Part shown: positions 8,822 through 16,849 of the stretch, piece by piece
Layout of the letters: each line of letters begins with the position of its first letter
How positions within the stretch are numbered: position 1 is the stretch's first letter
Source of the DNA: Dinghuibacter silviterrae
Lineage (GTDB): Bacteria; Bacteroidota; Bacteroidia; Chitinophagales; Chitinophagaceae
Reading direction: 5' to 3'
DNA length: 64,000 bases
Assembly: GCF_004366355.1 (NCBI RefSeq)
Contig: NZ_SODV01000001.1
Span: 620,001 to 684,000, forward strand
Position numbers and translations under genes: made by a program
The notes under the pieces: generated by a model
What the model saw: only the letters and a program-made list of their open reading frames with translations
Database searches by the model: none
What the model was told of the DNA's origin: nothing

Positions 8822-9544
8822 ATGCGCAAGAACATGCTCTTGTCCTGCCTCGCCTTGTTAGGTGCTACGGCAGTGATGGCCCAGACCACGACAACACACA
8901 CCGAGAACAGCCTCTTCTCCAATGTAGGAGGTCTTTATATCAAGGGCGGCCTCAACCTCGCCAATGTCACCACCACGTCCGACGGGGGTGTCAATAGTGC
9001 CCATACCAGGGCCAGCTTTAACGCCGGGCTGCTGGGAGACATCCCCCTGGCCGACCTCTTTTCCCTCCAGATCGGCGCCGAATTCACCGGCAAGGGTTCC
9101 CGTGCGCAATACAATTCCTCTTTGTACACGGGCACCTACACCTTCCGCCCTTACTACATCGAGGTCCCCGTTGACGCCGTTCTCAAACTACCCGTCGGCC
9201 CCCAGGTCGCCCTCCTCCTTGGCGCCGGCGGCTATGCCGCCATGGGCGTAGCCGGCAACTATGTGACCAACGTCACCTCCGCCGCCGGCAGCTCCACCAG
9301 CACCAGCACCATCAAATGGACCGACTCCGGCGACTTCACCACGGGCTCCGAAAACGGGTCCGGCGCCGGTGTCCTCCGCCGCTACGACTTCGGCCTCAAC
9401 TTCCTCTTGGGCTTCGAACTCGGCCCCGTCCAACTCACCGCCGGCTACGACATGGGCCTCACGAAAATCGCATCTTCCTCCTCTAATAATAACGACGAAG
9501 GCAAGAACCGCGCCTTCAGCCTGAACCTGGCCTTCCGGCTTTGA
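8822..9544 (+). CDS. PorT-like outer membrane beta-barrel protein
   Basis: 240 residues from the ATG at 8822, giving the signal peptide MRKNMLLSCLALLGATAVMA. The mature part starts with the LYIKGGLNLANVTT strand pair typical of Bacteroidota small outer-membrane barrels. It has alternating hydrophobic beta strands and ends in an aromatic or hydrophobic residue set (FSLNLAFRL), as barrel proteins do. A Ser/Thr-rich loop (about 150-180) is present. The function is unknown; this class ranges from structural proteins to gliding and secretion components. A start eight codons upstream is possible but spoils the signal peptide. Confidence 0.8.
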   Translation: MRKNMLLSCLALLGATAVMAQTTTTHTENSLFSNVGGLYIKGGLNLANVTTTSDGGVNSAHTRASFNAGLLGDIPLADLFSLQIGAEFTGKGSRAQYNSSLYTGTYTFRPYYIEVPVDAVLKLPVGPQVALLLGAGGYAAMGVAGNYVTNVTSAAGSSTSTSTIKWTDSGDFTTGSENGSGAGVLRRYDFGLNFLLGFELGPVQLTAGYDMGLTKIASSSSNNNDEGKNRAFSLNLAFRL

Positions 9545-9628
9545 TTCCCTTTTTCCCCTTACCGGCCACCGGCCCATGCGAAACGGCCAAAACCGGCCAC
9601 TGCCATGGCATCCAGCCCTAAAGCCCCC

Positions 9629-9743
9629 GGGCGGGGTGGGTGGTCTATTTTACTCACTTTTCCTTGGCGAATTGGAACGACTGAACGCTGAAGGTGTTTA
9701 ACCGCCAAGGAAAAGTGAGTAAAATAGACCACCCACCCCGCCC
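9629..9743. repeat. Long perfect hairpin element, copy 2
   Basis: 41-base arms (9629-9669 and 9703-9743) are perfect reverse complements around a 33-base loop. The arm contains GTCTATTTTACTC then ACTTTTCCT, related to copy 1 at 790-900 but with a base change and a two-base insertion that are matched on both arms. It lies between the convergent ends of the barrel gene and metF. Confidence 0.93.
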
Positions 9744-9808
9744 TGACCGCCAAGGTTCAAATGCACGAGGACAGGAAGCCTGTACCGATATGTTAGATTG
9801 GTAGAGTG

Positions 9809-10762
9809 CTAGAGGATCGATTTTACCGCATCGTAGATCACCTGAGGCTTCCCAAGGGTGTAGTAGTGGAGCACCGGCACCCCGGCGGCAAGAAGCTCGC
9901 GGGATTGTTGGGCGAGCCACTCGGTGCCGACTTGTTCGACGGCGGCATCGGTCTTGCACTTGGTGATTTCCTCGGAGAGGTCGTTGGGGATGTCTACGTG
10001 GAACGTGCGCGGGAGGACGTTGAGTTGTTTTTTGGACGTCAACGGCTTCAGGCCTGGGATGATGGGCACGTGGATGTCGTGCTCCCTGCAGCGTTTTACA
10101 AAATCGAAATACTTCTGGTTGTCGAAGAACATCTGGGTCGTGATGTAATCGGCCCCGGCGTCGACCTTGGCTTTGAGGTAGGACAGGTCGGAATCCATAT
10201 TGGGGGCCTCGAAGTGCTTTTCCGGATAGCCCGCGACACCGATGCAAAAACCCGTACGGCCGCCGTTCCGGATATCTTCCTCCAGGTATTCTCCGTTGTT
10301 CATGTGGACGACCTGGCGAAGGAGGTCGATGGCATACCGGTGCCCGTTGGGTTCCGGTTCGAAGCTGGACTCATTCTTGGCCGCGTCGCCCCTCAACACC
10401 AGGACATTATCGATACCTAAGAAGGCCAGGTCGATCAGTGCGTCCTCGGTCTCCTGACGCGAGAAACCTCCGCAGATCATGTGCGGGATGGCATCCACCC
10501 GGTAGCGGTTCATGATGGCGGCGCAAATACCGACCGTACCGGGGCGTTTGCGGACCTCTACCTTTTCAAAGGTGCCGTCGGCCCGCTTTTTATAGACGTG
10601 TTCGCTCCGGTGGTAGGTCACATTGATAAAGGAAGGCTTGAACTCCATCAGGGGGTCCAGGTGGTCAAAGATCGACTGGATCGTCTTGCCTTTCAGGGGG
10701 GGCAAAATCTCAAAAGAAATTAACGTCCCTTTGGCTTCCTTTAAATGTTGCGTTACTTGCAT
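9809..10762 (-). CDS. metF: 5,10-methylenetetrahydrofolate reductase
   Basis: 317 residues, the usual length. A flavoprotein of one-carbon metabolism that makes 5-methyl-THF for methionine synthesis. The N-terminal SFEILPPLKG strand, ITTQMFFDN in the barrel and PIIPGLKPLTS are MetF signatures. It is transcribed away from lptB across a 53-base gap. The ATG at 10760-10762 fits the family N-terminus. No riboswitch was seen in the short upstream region. Confidence 0.95.
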   Translation of the reverse strand: MQVTQHLKEAKGTLISFEILPPLKGKTIQSIFDHLDPLMEFKPSFINVTYHRSEHVYKKRADGTFEKVEVRKRPGTVGICAAIMNRYRVDAIPHMICGGFSRQETEDALIDLAFLGIDNVLVLRGDAAKNESSFEPEPNGHRYAIDLLRQVVHMNNGEYLEEDIRNGGRTGFCIGVAGYPEKHFEAPNMDSDLSYLKAKVDAGADYITTQMFFDNQKYFDFVKRCREHDIHVPIIPGLKPLTSKKQLNVLPRTFHVDIPNDLSEEITKCKTDAAVEQVGTEWLAQQSRELLAAGVPVLHYYTLGKPQVIYDAVKSIL

Positions 10763-10790
10763 AATTTTCGATAAAACCCCGGCAAGGTAC

Positions 10791-10798
10791 TATTTTTG
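10791..10798 (+). promoter_or_regulatory. -7 promoter box of lptB-GH3 operon
   Basis: TATTTTTG matches TAnnTTTG and lies 17 bases before the TTG start codon of lptB, in the gap shared with divergent metF. Confidence 0.6.
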
Positions 10799-10815
10799 CT
10801 CCAAAACGGGACAAT

Positions 10816-11583
10816 TTGGAACGGGCAACCATACATACCCAGGAACTGGTAAAACGTTATGGTCACCGGACGGTGGTCAACCACGTGAGCGTGGAGGTAC
10901 AGCAGGGGGAGATCGTAGGTCTGTTGGGACCTAACGGCGCAGGGAAAACGACTACCTTTTACATGGTCGTGGGCTTTGTGCGGCCCGACGAGGGTGCCGT
11001 CTATCTCAACAACGAGGACATCACAAAGCTGCCCATGTACAAAAGGGCGCAGATGGGCATAGGTTACCTTCCCCAGGAAGCCTCGGTGTTTCGAAAGCTA
11101 AGCGTAGAGGACAACCTGGCGGCCGTCCTGGAGATGACAAAACTCACCAAGGCCCAGCAACGGGAAAAGCTCGAAGCCCTTCTTGAAGAATTTCATCTTC
11201 AGCATGTTAGAAAAAATAATGGGGACTCCCTCAGCGGGGGCGAACGGCGCCGGACGGAAATCGCCCGGGCCCTGGCCGTCGACCCTAAGTTTATCCTGCT
11301 CGACGAACCCTTCGCGGGGGTGGACCCCATCGCGGTGGAGGACATACAAACCGTCGTGGCCCGTTTGAAGTACCGGAACATCGGCATCCTCATCACCGAC
11401 CATAACGTCAACGAAACCCTTTCTATCTGTGACCGGGCCTATCTCCTGATCGAAGGCAAGATCTTCAAACAAGGGACAGCCGAAGACCTGGCAGAAGACG
11501 AACAAGTGCGGAACCTGTACCTGGGCCGCAATTTCGAACTGAAACGCAAAGACTACCTGCTGAAAGACGCGGGTTTGATATGA
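10816..11583 (+). CDS. lptB: LPS export ABC transporter ATP-binding protein
   Basis: 255 residues. Cytoplasmic ATPase that powers LptFG extraction of lipopolysaccharide from the inner membrane. Walker [11 protein letters not shown] (about 38-47), Q-loop [12 protein letters not shown], signature LSGGERRR, Walker [13 protein letters not shown] and switch H in [10 protein letters not shown] are all intact. The VFRKL segment after the Q-loop is characteristic of LptB. The start is taken as TTG at 10816 because no in-frame ATG lies between the promoter box and the conserved ELVKRYG strand. The stop overlaps the GH3 start by four bases. Confidence 0.94.
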   Translation: MERATIHTQELVKRYGHRTVVNHVSVEVQQGEIVGLLGPNGAGKTTTFYMVVGFVRPDEGAVYLNNEDITKLPMYKRAQMGIGYLPQEASVFRKLSVEDNLAAVLEMTKLTKAQQREKLEALLEEFHLQHVRKNNGDSLSGGERRRTEIARALAVDPKFILLDEPFAGVDPIAVEDIQTVVARLKYRNIGILITDHNVNETLSICDRAYLLIEGKIFKQGTAEDLAEDEQVRNLYLGRNFELKRKDYLLKDAGLI

Positions 11584-13109
11584 AGATACTGAGTCCCGCC
11601 ATATCAAGACTGGCGCGGCTGCGCTACTGGAGGGTCCAGCAATGGTCCGAGCATCCGCGCGCCGCACAGCGGGAGGTATTGCAGGACCTGGTGACCATGG
11701 CCCAGTATACGGAGATCGGCAGGCGGTACGGGCTGTCCGAGCTTTTTTCCGTCAAGGAATTCAAACAGCGCATTCCGATTCACGAATACGAGGACCTGAA
11801 ACCCTATATCGAGCGCATGATGCAGGGGGAGGAGAACGTCCTCTGGAACACCCCCGTGCACTGGTTTGCCAAAAGCAGCGGCACCACGAGCGACCGGAGC
11901 AAGTTTATCCCCGTCACCGAAGAAAGCCTCAAAGACGGCCACTACAAGGCGGCCAGGGATGTGCTCACGCTCTACTACGCCAACTTTCCCGACTCCGACC
12001 TCCTGACCGGCAAAGGACTCGTCGTCGGCGGCAGCCACCAGATCAATAAGGTCAACGAAGAAGTAGACGTCCATTTCGGCGACCTGAGCGCGGTCCTTTT
12101 GCAAAATGCGCCGTTTTACGGGCAATGGCTGCGCACCCCCGAGCTCGCCATCGCATTGATGGACGAATGGGAAACGAAGATCGAAAAACTCGCGTCCTCC
12201 ACCATCAAGGAGAATGTAACCTCGTTGTCCGGCGTACCGACATGGACCCTTTTGCTCCTCAAACGCATCCTCGACATCACCGGGAAAAACCATATCGCAG
12301 ACGTCTGGCCCAACCTGGAGCTCTACATACACGGAGGGGTCTCGTTTACGCCTTACCGGGAGCAGTTTGCCCGGGTCCTGGGGAAAGAGATCAGCTACCT
12401 GGAGATCTACAACGCCAGCGAGGGCTTCTTTGCCGCACAGGACCAGCCCAAGTCCGAAGGCATGTTGCTTTTCCTCGACCATGGCATCTTCTACGAGTTC
12501 ATGCCCGTGGGGGAATATGGTAAATCTGATCCGCAAACGGTCGGTCTCCAGCACGTCGAGCTGGGGAAACAATACGCCCTGGTCGTTTCTACCAACGGTG
12601 GCCTTTGGCGCTACCTGGTGGGCGATACCGTGGAATTCACGTCATTAAATCCCTTCCGGGTCAGGGTTTCCGGCCGGCTAAAGCACTTCATCAACGCCTT
12701 CGGAGAAGAGGTCATCATCGACAATACCGACCGGGCCATCGCCCTGGCGTCCGAGCAGACCGGCGCCATCGTCAACGACTATACCGCCGCGCCTGTGTAT
12801 TTCAGCGACCACGGAAACGGCGCCCACGAATGGGTCATCGAATTCGAACGGGAGCCGGCGGACATGGCCACCTTTATCACGGTGCTGGATACCGCCCTCA
12901 GACAAATCAACAGCGACTATGACGCCAAGCGGCACAAAGACATCGCGCTGGGCTTGCCCATCGTGCACGCCGTGCCCAAAGGCCTTTTCAACGCCTGGCT
13001 AAAAGGCAAAGGCAAGCTCGGCGGCCAACACAAAGTGCCCCGCCTCTCCAACGACCGCAAGCACATGGAGGAGATCCTGGAACTCCTCAGGCACTGGGAG
13101 GGACGTTAA
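11580..13109 (+). CDS. GH3-family (auxin-responsive promoter family) adenylating enzyme, copy 1
   Basis: 509 residues, close to the normal GH3 length. GH3 proteins belong to the ANL adenylate-forming superfamily; plant members join amino acids to acyl acids, and the bacterial substrates are unknown. Visible motifs are the phosphate-binding loop [19 protein letters not shown], the [11 protein letters not shown] strand and [14 protein letters not shown]. The C-terminal [16 protein letters not shown] is shared with the second copy at 38814-40337. It is coupled by ATGA overlap to lptB, so a link to envelope lipid chemistry is possible but unproven. Confidence 0.87.
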   Translation: MKILSPAISRLARLRYWRVQQWSEHPRAAQREVLQDLVTMAQYTEIGRRYGLSELFSVKEFKQRIPIHEYEDLKPYIERMMQGEENVLWNTPVHWFAKSSGTTSDRSKFIPVTEESLKDGHYKAARDVLTLYYANFPDSDLLTGKGLVVGGSHQINKVNEEVDVHFGDLSAVLLQNAPFYGQWLRTPELAIALMDEWETKIEKLASSTIKENVTSLSGVPTWTLLLLKRILDITGKNHIADVWPNLELYIHGGVSFTPYREQFARVLGKEISYLEIYNASEGFFAAQDQPKSEGMLLFLDHGIFYEFMPVGEYGKSDPQTVGLQHVELGKQYALVVSTNGGLWRYLVGDTVEFTSLNPFRVRVSGRLKHFINAFGEEVIIDNTDRAIALASEQTGAIVNDYTAAPVYFSDHGNGAHEWVIEFEREPADMATFITVLDTALRQINSDYDAKRHKDIALGLPIVHAVPKGLFNAWLKGKGKLGGQHKVPRLSNDRKHMEEILELLRHWEGR

Positions 13110-13151
13110 ACTTCGGGCAGACGCCGATAGTGCCCTTTGCACGGTTTGTCT

Positions 13152-13159
13152 TATCTTCG
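13152..13159 (+). promoter_or_regulatory. Variant -7 box (TATCTTCG) of fabG
   Basis: TATCTTCG differs by one base from TAnnTTTG and lies 19 bases before the fabG ATG. The same TTCG variant precedes other genes in this window. Confidence 0.4.
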
Positions 13160-13178
13160 CGTCCCGAATCTGGAACTT

Positions 13179-13934
13179 ATGCAACTATTAAAGAACAAAG
13201 TGGTCATCGTCACCGGCGCCGCACGCGGTATCGGGGAGGGGATCGTACGCAAATTCGCCGAACACGGCGCGCACATCGCCTTCACCTATGTCAGCGAAAG
13301 CAGCGCGCCCAAGGCAAAAGCGCTGGAGGAAGAGCTGTGGACAAAGGGCGTCAAGGCCCGGGCCTTCCGCAGCAACGCCGCCGTTTTTGCGGACTGCGAA
13401 CACTTTGTAAATGAAGTTGTCAAAGAATTCGGGACCGTGGACGTGTGTGTGAACAACGCGGGTATTTCAAAGGACAACCTTCTATTGAGGGTCACCCAGG
13501 AACAATGGCACGAGGTGATCCAGACCAACCTGGACAGCGTCTACAACCTGACCAAGCAGGTCATCAAACACATGATGAAGGCAAAAACCGGGAGCATCAT
13601 CAACATGAGCTCCATCGTGGGTGTCCGGGGCAATGCCGGCCAGGCTGCCTACGCCGCCTCCAAGGCCGGCATCATCGGTTTTACAAAATCCATCGCCCTC
13701 GAACTGGGCAGCAGGAACGTACGCTGCAATGCCATCGCCCCCGGTTTTGTCGAGACCGACATGACGCACTACCTCAAAAAAGGCCATGGGGCCGCGGAAT
13801 TCCTAAAGAAGATCCCCCTGGGCCGCTTTGGAACCACCGACGAGATCGCCGATACCGCGCTCTTCCTGGCCTCCGATATGAGTTCTTACATCACCGGCCA
13901 GGTCATCAGCACCTGCGGCGGTTTGAACATATAG
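13179..13934 (+). CDS. fabG: 3-oxoacyl-ACP reductase-like short-chain dehydrogenase
   Basis: 251 residues. NADPH-dependent reduction of 3-oxoacyl-ACP in fatty acid elongation. The Rossmann glycine motif GAARGIG follows KVVIVT; NNAG and the Ser-Tyr-Lys catalytic set (NMSSIVG and then YAASKAG) are present. The C-terminal SSYITGQVISTCGGLNI is close to the FabG consensus (usually VDGG). The ATG at 13179 is chosen over an upstream ATG at 13137, which lies before the promoter box. No acyl carrier protein gene is adjacent, so a related dehydrogenase function cannot be excluded. Confidence 0.88.
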   Translation: MQLLKNKVVIVTGAARGIGEGIVRKFAEHGAHIAFTYVSESSAPKAKALEEELWTKGVKARAFRSNAAVFADCEHFVNEVVKEFGTVDVCVNNAGISKDNLLLRVTQEQWHEVIQTNLDSVYNLTKQVIKHMMKAKTGSIINMSSIVGVRGNAGQAAYAASKAGIIGFTKSIALELGSRNVRCNAIAPGFVETDMTHYLKKGHGAAEFLKKIPLGRFGTTDEIADTALFLASDMSSYITGQVISTCGGLNI

Positions 13935-13959
13935 CGCCGCGGGCGCAAACGCATAGCTT

Positions 13960-14592
13960 ATGGACTTTAAAAAGTTGCTGGAGAACAACAAGGCGTGGGC
14001 CAACCTGCGTGTCGAGGAAGATCCCGAATTCTTCAAACGCCTCGCCAACCTGCAAAAGCCGGAATTCCTCTGGATCGGCTGTAGCGACAGCCGGGTTCCC
14101 GCCAACCAGATCACCGACACCCAACCCGGAGAGATCTTCGTCCACCGCAACATCGCCAACGTCGTCGTCCATACCGACGTCAACCTCAGCGCCGTCCTCG
14201 ACTACGCCGTCAACATCCTCAAAGTCAACCACGTCATCGTCTGCGGTCACTACGGCTGCGGCGGCGTACGCGCGGCCATGACCCGCACGGACTTCAAGCC
14301 TATCCTGAATAAATGGCTCCGTAATATCAAGGACGTGTACCGCTTCCACCAAGAGGAGCTGGACGCCATACCCGACGAGGAGCAAAGGGCGGACCGGCTC
14401 GTGGAGCTCAACGTAAGGGAACAGGTCCTGAACCTGGCCAAGATGTCCACTATCCAAAAAGCCTGGAAAACCGAGGGGCGGCCGCACCTGCACGGCTGGG
14501 CCTACGGTCTGAAGGACGGGTACATCAATCCGATCCTCCACCTGCCCCCGGGCAGCCCGATCGACCCGTTATACGAATACGAGGATTTGTAG
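13960..14592 (+). CDS. can: Beta-class carbonic anhydrase
   Basis: 210 residues. Zinc enzyme interconverting CO2 and bicarbonate. The zinc ligands and active-site pair are visible as CSDSRVPA (Cys, Asp, Arg) and HxxC in CGHYGCGGV, along with HRNIANVV. The C-terminal GWAYGLKDG(Y) segment is typical of this clade. It lies 25 bases after fabG on the same strand and may be co-transcribed with it, supplying bicarbonate for carboxylation in lipid synthesis (inference). Confidence 0.95.
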   Translation: MDFKKLLENNKAWANLRVEEDPEFFKRLANLQKPEFLWIGCSDSRVPANQITDTQPGEIFVHRNIANVVVHTDVNLSAVLDYAVNILKVNHVIVCGHYGCGGVRAAMTRTDFKPILNKWLRNIKDVYRFHQEELDAIPDEEQRADRLVELNVREQVLNLAKMSTIQKAWKTEGRPHLHGWAYGLKDGYINPILHLPPGSPIDPLYEYEDL

Positions 14593-14602
14593 AGACGCGC
14601 CG

Positions 14603-15922
14603 CTACAGCAACACTTTCGTCAGAAGAAACCCCACCACGATCGCCGTGACGACGGTCACCATCCCCGGCCGCAGAAAACTGTGGTTAAACACCCATTTTC
14701 CGATCCGCGTCGTCCCCGCCTTGTCGATCTGGATCGCGGCGAGCAGGGTGGGATAACCCGGCAGCACCCAGTCGCTGTTGACCGCGGGGAACATGGCGAT
14801 GAGCGCCGGCCCCGGCAGACCAAGGGCGAGCCCCAGCGGCATGGCGACCTTTGTCGTCGCCGCCTGGCTAAACATCAACACCCCCAGTATAAAGATCACG
14901 ATGGAAAACGTCCATGGATGCGCCTTGGCGATGCCGCCGAGGGCGCCCTGTATCAGGGCCTGGTTGTTTTCCATAAAAGTAGCGCTCATCCACACCACCC
15001 CGAACACCGATACCAGGGCGACCGCCATGGAAGTAAAAAGGCTGGACCGCGCCACATCGCCGGGCGTCGCCGGCGTTAGCAACAGGATCGCCGCCGAAGC
15101 CGCGAGGGTAACGATTTCGATCACCGTCACCATTTTCAGGCTCCCGTTGGCGTTCATGCTAAAGGTCACCTTGCCCGCGTCCCATGCCGGCAGCAGCGAA
15201 GGAAATGCGCCCGCCAGCACAACGAGAAGGATGGCCGCGCCAAAAATATACACCGAGGTCTTCGCCCCGGGCTTGAGGGGACGAGCGACCGCCGGGGCCG
15301 CGGGCTCTGCCGCATCCTCCAGGACGAGCGGCCCGCTGGCAGGCAAATCCTTCCCCATCCGCAATACCGACGCCGCCCCCGCCAGCATCCCGATAAAACA
15401 GGCCGGTATCCCGATCTTCATCACATCCACCGCGGCCCCCGGATACCCTAAGATGGCGGCGAGCGCCGCCGTGGCGGCCGCCATGGGGCTACCCGTCAGC
15501 GCGATGTGCGAGGCGATCACCGAAATGCTCAAGGGGCGCTCCGGGCGGATGCGTTTTTCCAGCGATACTTCGTAGATGATGGGGAGCATGGAATAGACGA
15601 CGTGGGAAGTGCCGGCAAAAAGCGCCAGAAAGAACACCACGACAGGTCCAAGGAAAACGATGCGCGAAGGATGGCGGCGGATCAGTTTTTCCGCCAGAAA
15701 AACGAGGTATTCAAGTCCTCCGGCCGCCTGCATACAGGCCGCCGTGGTCACGATAGACAAGATGATCATCATGACGTCCAGGGGTGGCTCCCCCGGCCGC
15801 ATGTGAAAAACCAGTACAAAAATGGCCATACCGACCATGCCCATCACGCCCAGGCCGATCCCCTTCATACGGGAACCCACCAGGATCATACAAAGGACAA
15901 TGGCAAGCTGGATCCAGATCAA
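14603..15922 (-). CDS. Anaerobic C4-dicarboxylate transporter, DcuA/DcuB family
   Basis: 439 residues with about eleven hydrophobic helices. The N-terminal half has TTAACMQAAGGLEYLV and FAGTSHVVYSMLPIIYEVS, and ASHIALTGSPMAAA, all characteristic of Dcu transporters exchanging fumarate, malate, succinate or aspartate. A hydrophilic loop around residues 185-215 separates the halves. Its start overlaps the stop of the enoyl-CoA hydratase gene by four bases, so both form one minus-strand operon. DcuA versus DcuB cannot be decided. Confidence 0.88.
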   Translation of the reverse strand: MIWIQLAIVLCMILVGSRMKGIGLGVMGMVGMAIFVLVFHMRPGEPPLDVMMIILSIVTTAACMQAAGGLEYLVFLAEKLIRRHPSRIVFLGPVVVFFLALFAGTSHVVYSMLPIIYEVSLEKRIRPERPLSISVIASHIALTGSPMAAATAALAAILGYPGAAVDVMKIGIPACFIGMLAGAASVLRMGKDLPASGPLVLEDAAEPAAPAVARPLKPGAKTSVYIFGAAILLVVLAGAFPSLLPAWDAGKVTFSMNANGSLKMVTVIEIVTLAASAAILLLTPATPGDVARSSLFTSMAVALVSVFGVVWMSATFMENNQALIQGALGGIAKAHPWTFSIVIFILGVLMFSQAATTKVAMPLGLALGLPGPALIAMFPAVNSDWVLPGYPTLLAAIQIDKAGTTRIGKWVFNHSFLRPGMVTVVTAIVVGFLLTKVLL

Positions 15923-16719
15923 GCAGGTGCTTTTGTTTTTTGCGTCTCCCTGGCCTTACGGAAACGGGCGATGGCCTCCTTGGTATAGTCGCCCAAAACA
16001 AGCTTTCCGGAGATGGCTGCCTTTTCGTGCAGGAGTTCATCCCAGTGCTCGGTGCCCTTCCAGAAACTTTTTTTCATTTCTTTCATGGCGTCCGGGTTGG
16101 AGTGGGCCAGCGAAAGCGCGAGGCGGTTGATGGAGTGGTCCATGTTCTCGATGCTTTCGTGCACCTCGGCAAAAAGACCCTTCTTCTTCGCCCAGTCGGC
16201 ATTCCGCCACAAGGTCGCGTCGATGGCCAGCTGGCTGAAGGCAGAAATGCCGATCTTCCGTTCGACGGCAGGTCCGATCACAAACGGTCCGATGCCCAGG
16301 GCCAGTTCGCTAAGCCTGATCTCGACTTTTTCCCAGGCAATGCAATAGTCGACGGCGGCGGCCAGACCGACGCCCCCGCCTACGCACTTGCCCTGGATGC
16401 GCCCGATGATGAACTTCGGACACTTCCGCATGGCGTTGATGACTTCGGCAAACCCGCTGAAGAACTTGGTTCCCTCGGATTCGGTCTGGATCGACTCCAG
16501 CTCCTCGAAGGCAGCGCCGGCGCAGAAAGCGCGGTCACCCGCGGATCGAAGGATAATTACTTTGGTTTTGGGATCGAGGCCCGCGATGTGTATCTCCTGG
16601 GCCAATTCGTGTAACAGTTTCCCCGGCAGTGCATTGCTCTGGGGATGATAGAATTCGAGGGACGTGATGCCGTGATCGTGGTCGATCTTTACGTACCCCT
16701 CCTGAATTTCGTGGATCAT
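15919..16719 (-). CDS. Enoyl-CoA hydratase/isomerase family protein
   Basis: 266 residues of crotonase fold. The CoA-binding and oxyanion-hole segments are visible: RAFCAGAAFEELE and then GKCVGGGVGLAAAVDYCIA. The usual catalytic PExxLGxxPGxGG region is altered to LSELALGIGPFVIG, so the exact reaction is uncertain. The gene is upstream of, and overlaps, the Dcu transporter and lies downstream of paaZ, which suggests a role in acyl-CoA or ring-cleavage product oxidation. A strong Shine-Dalgarno sequence, rare in this phylum, precedes it. Confidence 0.85.
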   Translation of the reverse strand: MIHEIQEGYVKIDHDHGITSLEFYHPQSNALPGKLLHELAQEIHIAGLDPKTKVIILRSAGDRAFCAGAAFEELESIQTESEGTKFFSGFAEVINAMRKCPKFIIGRIQGKCVGGGVGLAAAVDYCIAWEKVEIRLSELALGIGPFVIGPAVERKIGISAFSQLAIDATLWRNADWAKKKGLFAEVHESIENMDHSINRLALSLAHSNPDAMKEMKKSFWKGTEHWDELLHEKAAISGKLVLGDYTKEAIARFRKARETQKTKAPA

Positions 16720-16728
16720 ATAATTCCG

Positions 16729-16735
16729 ACCTCCT
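16729..16735 (-). promoter_or_regulatory. Canonical Shine-Dalgarno site before enoyl-CoA hydratase
   Basis: On the minus strand AGGAGGT lies nine bases before the ATG at 16717-16719. Bacteroidota genes normally lack such a site, and no other gene start checked here has one. Confidence 0.6.
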
Positions 16736-16849
16736 AAGTCTTGTGGTTTTAGTATGAGGATATTGGTTAGATCACCGATTGCCTGTACAAATTAAAAAAA
16801 TTGCCGTTACGGTCCCGTTAAAATTTTCAAGCGGCGGCGGCGCCCAAAG

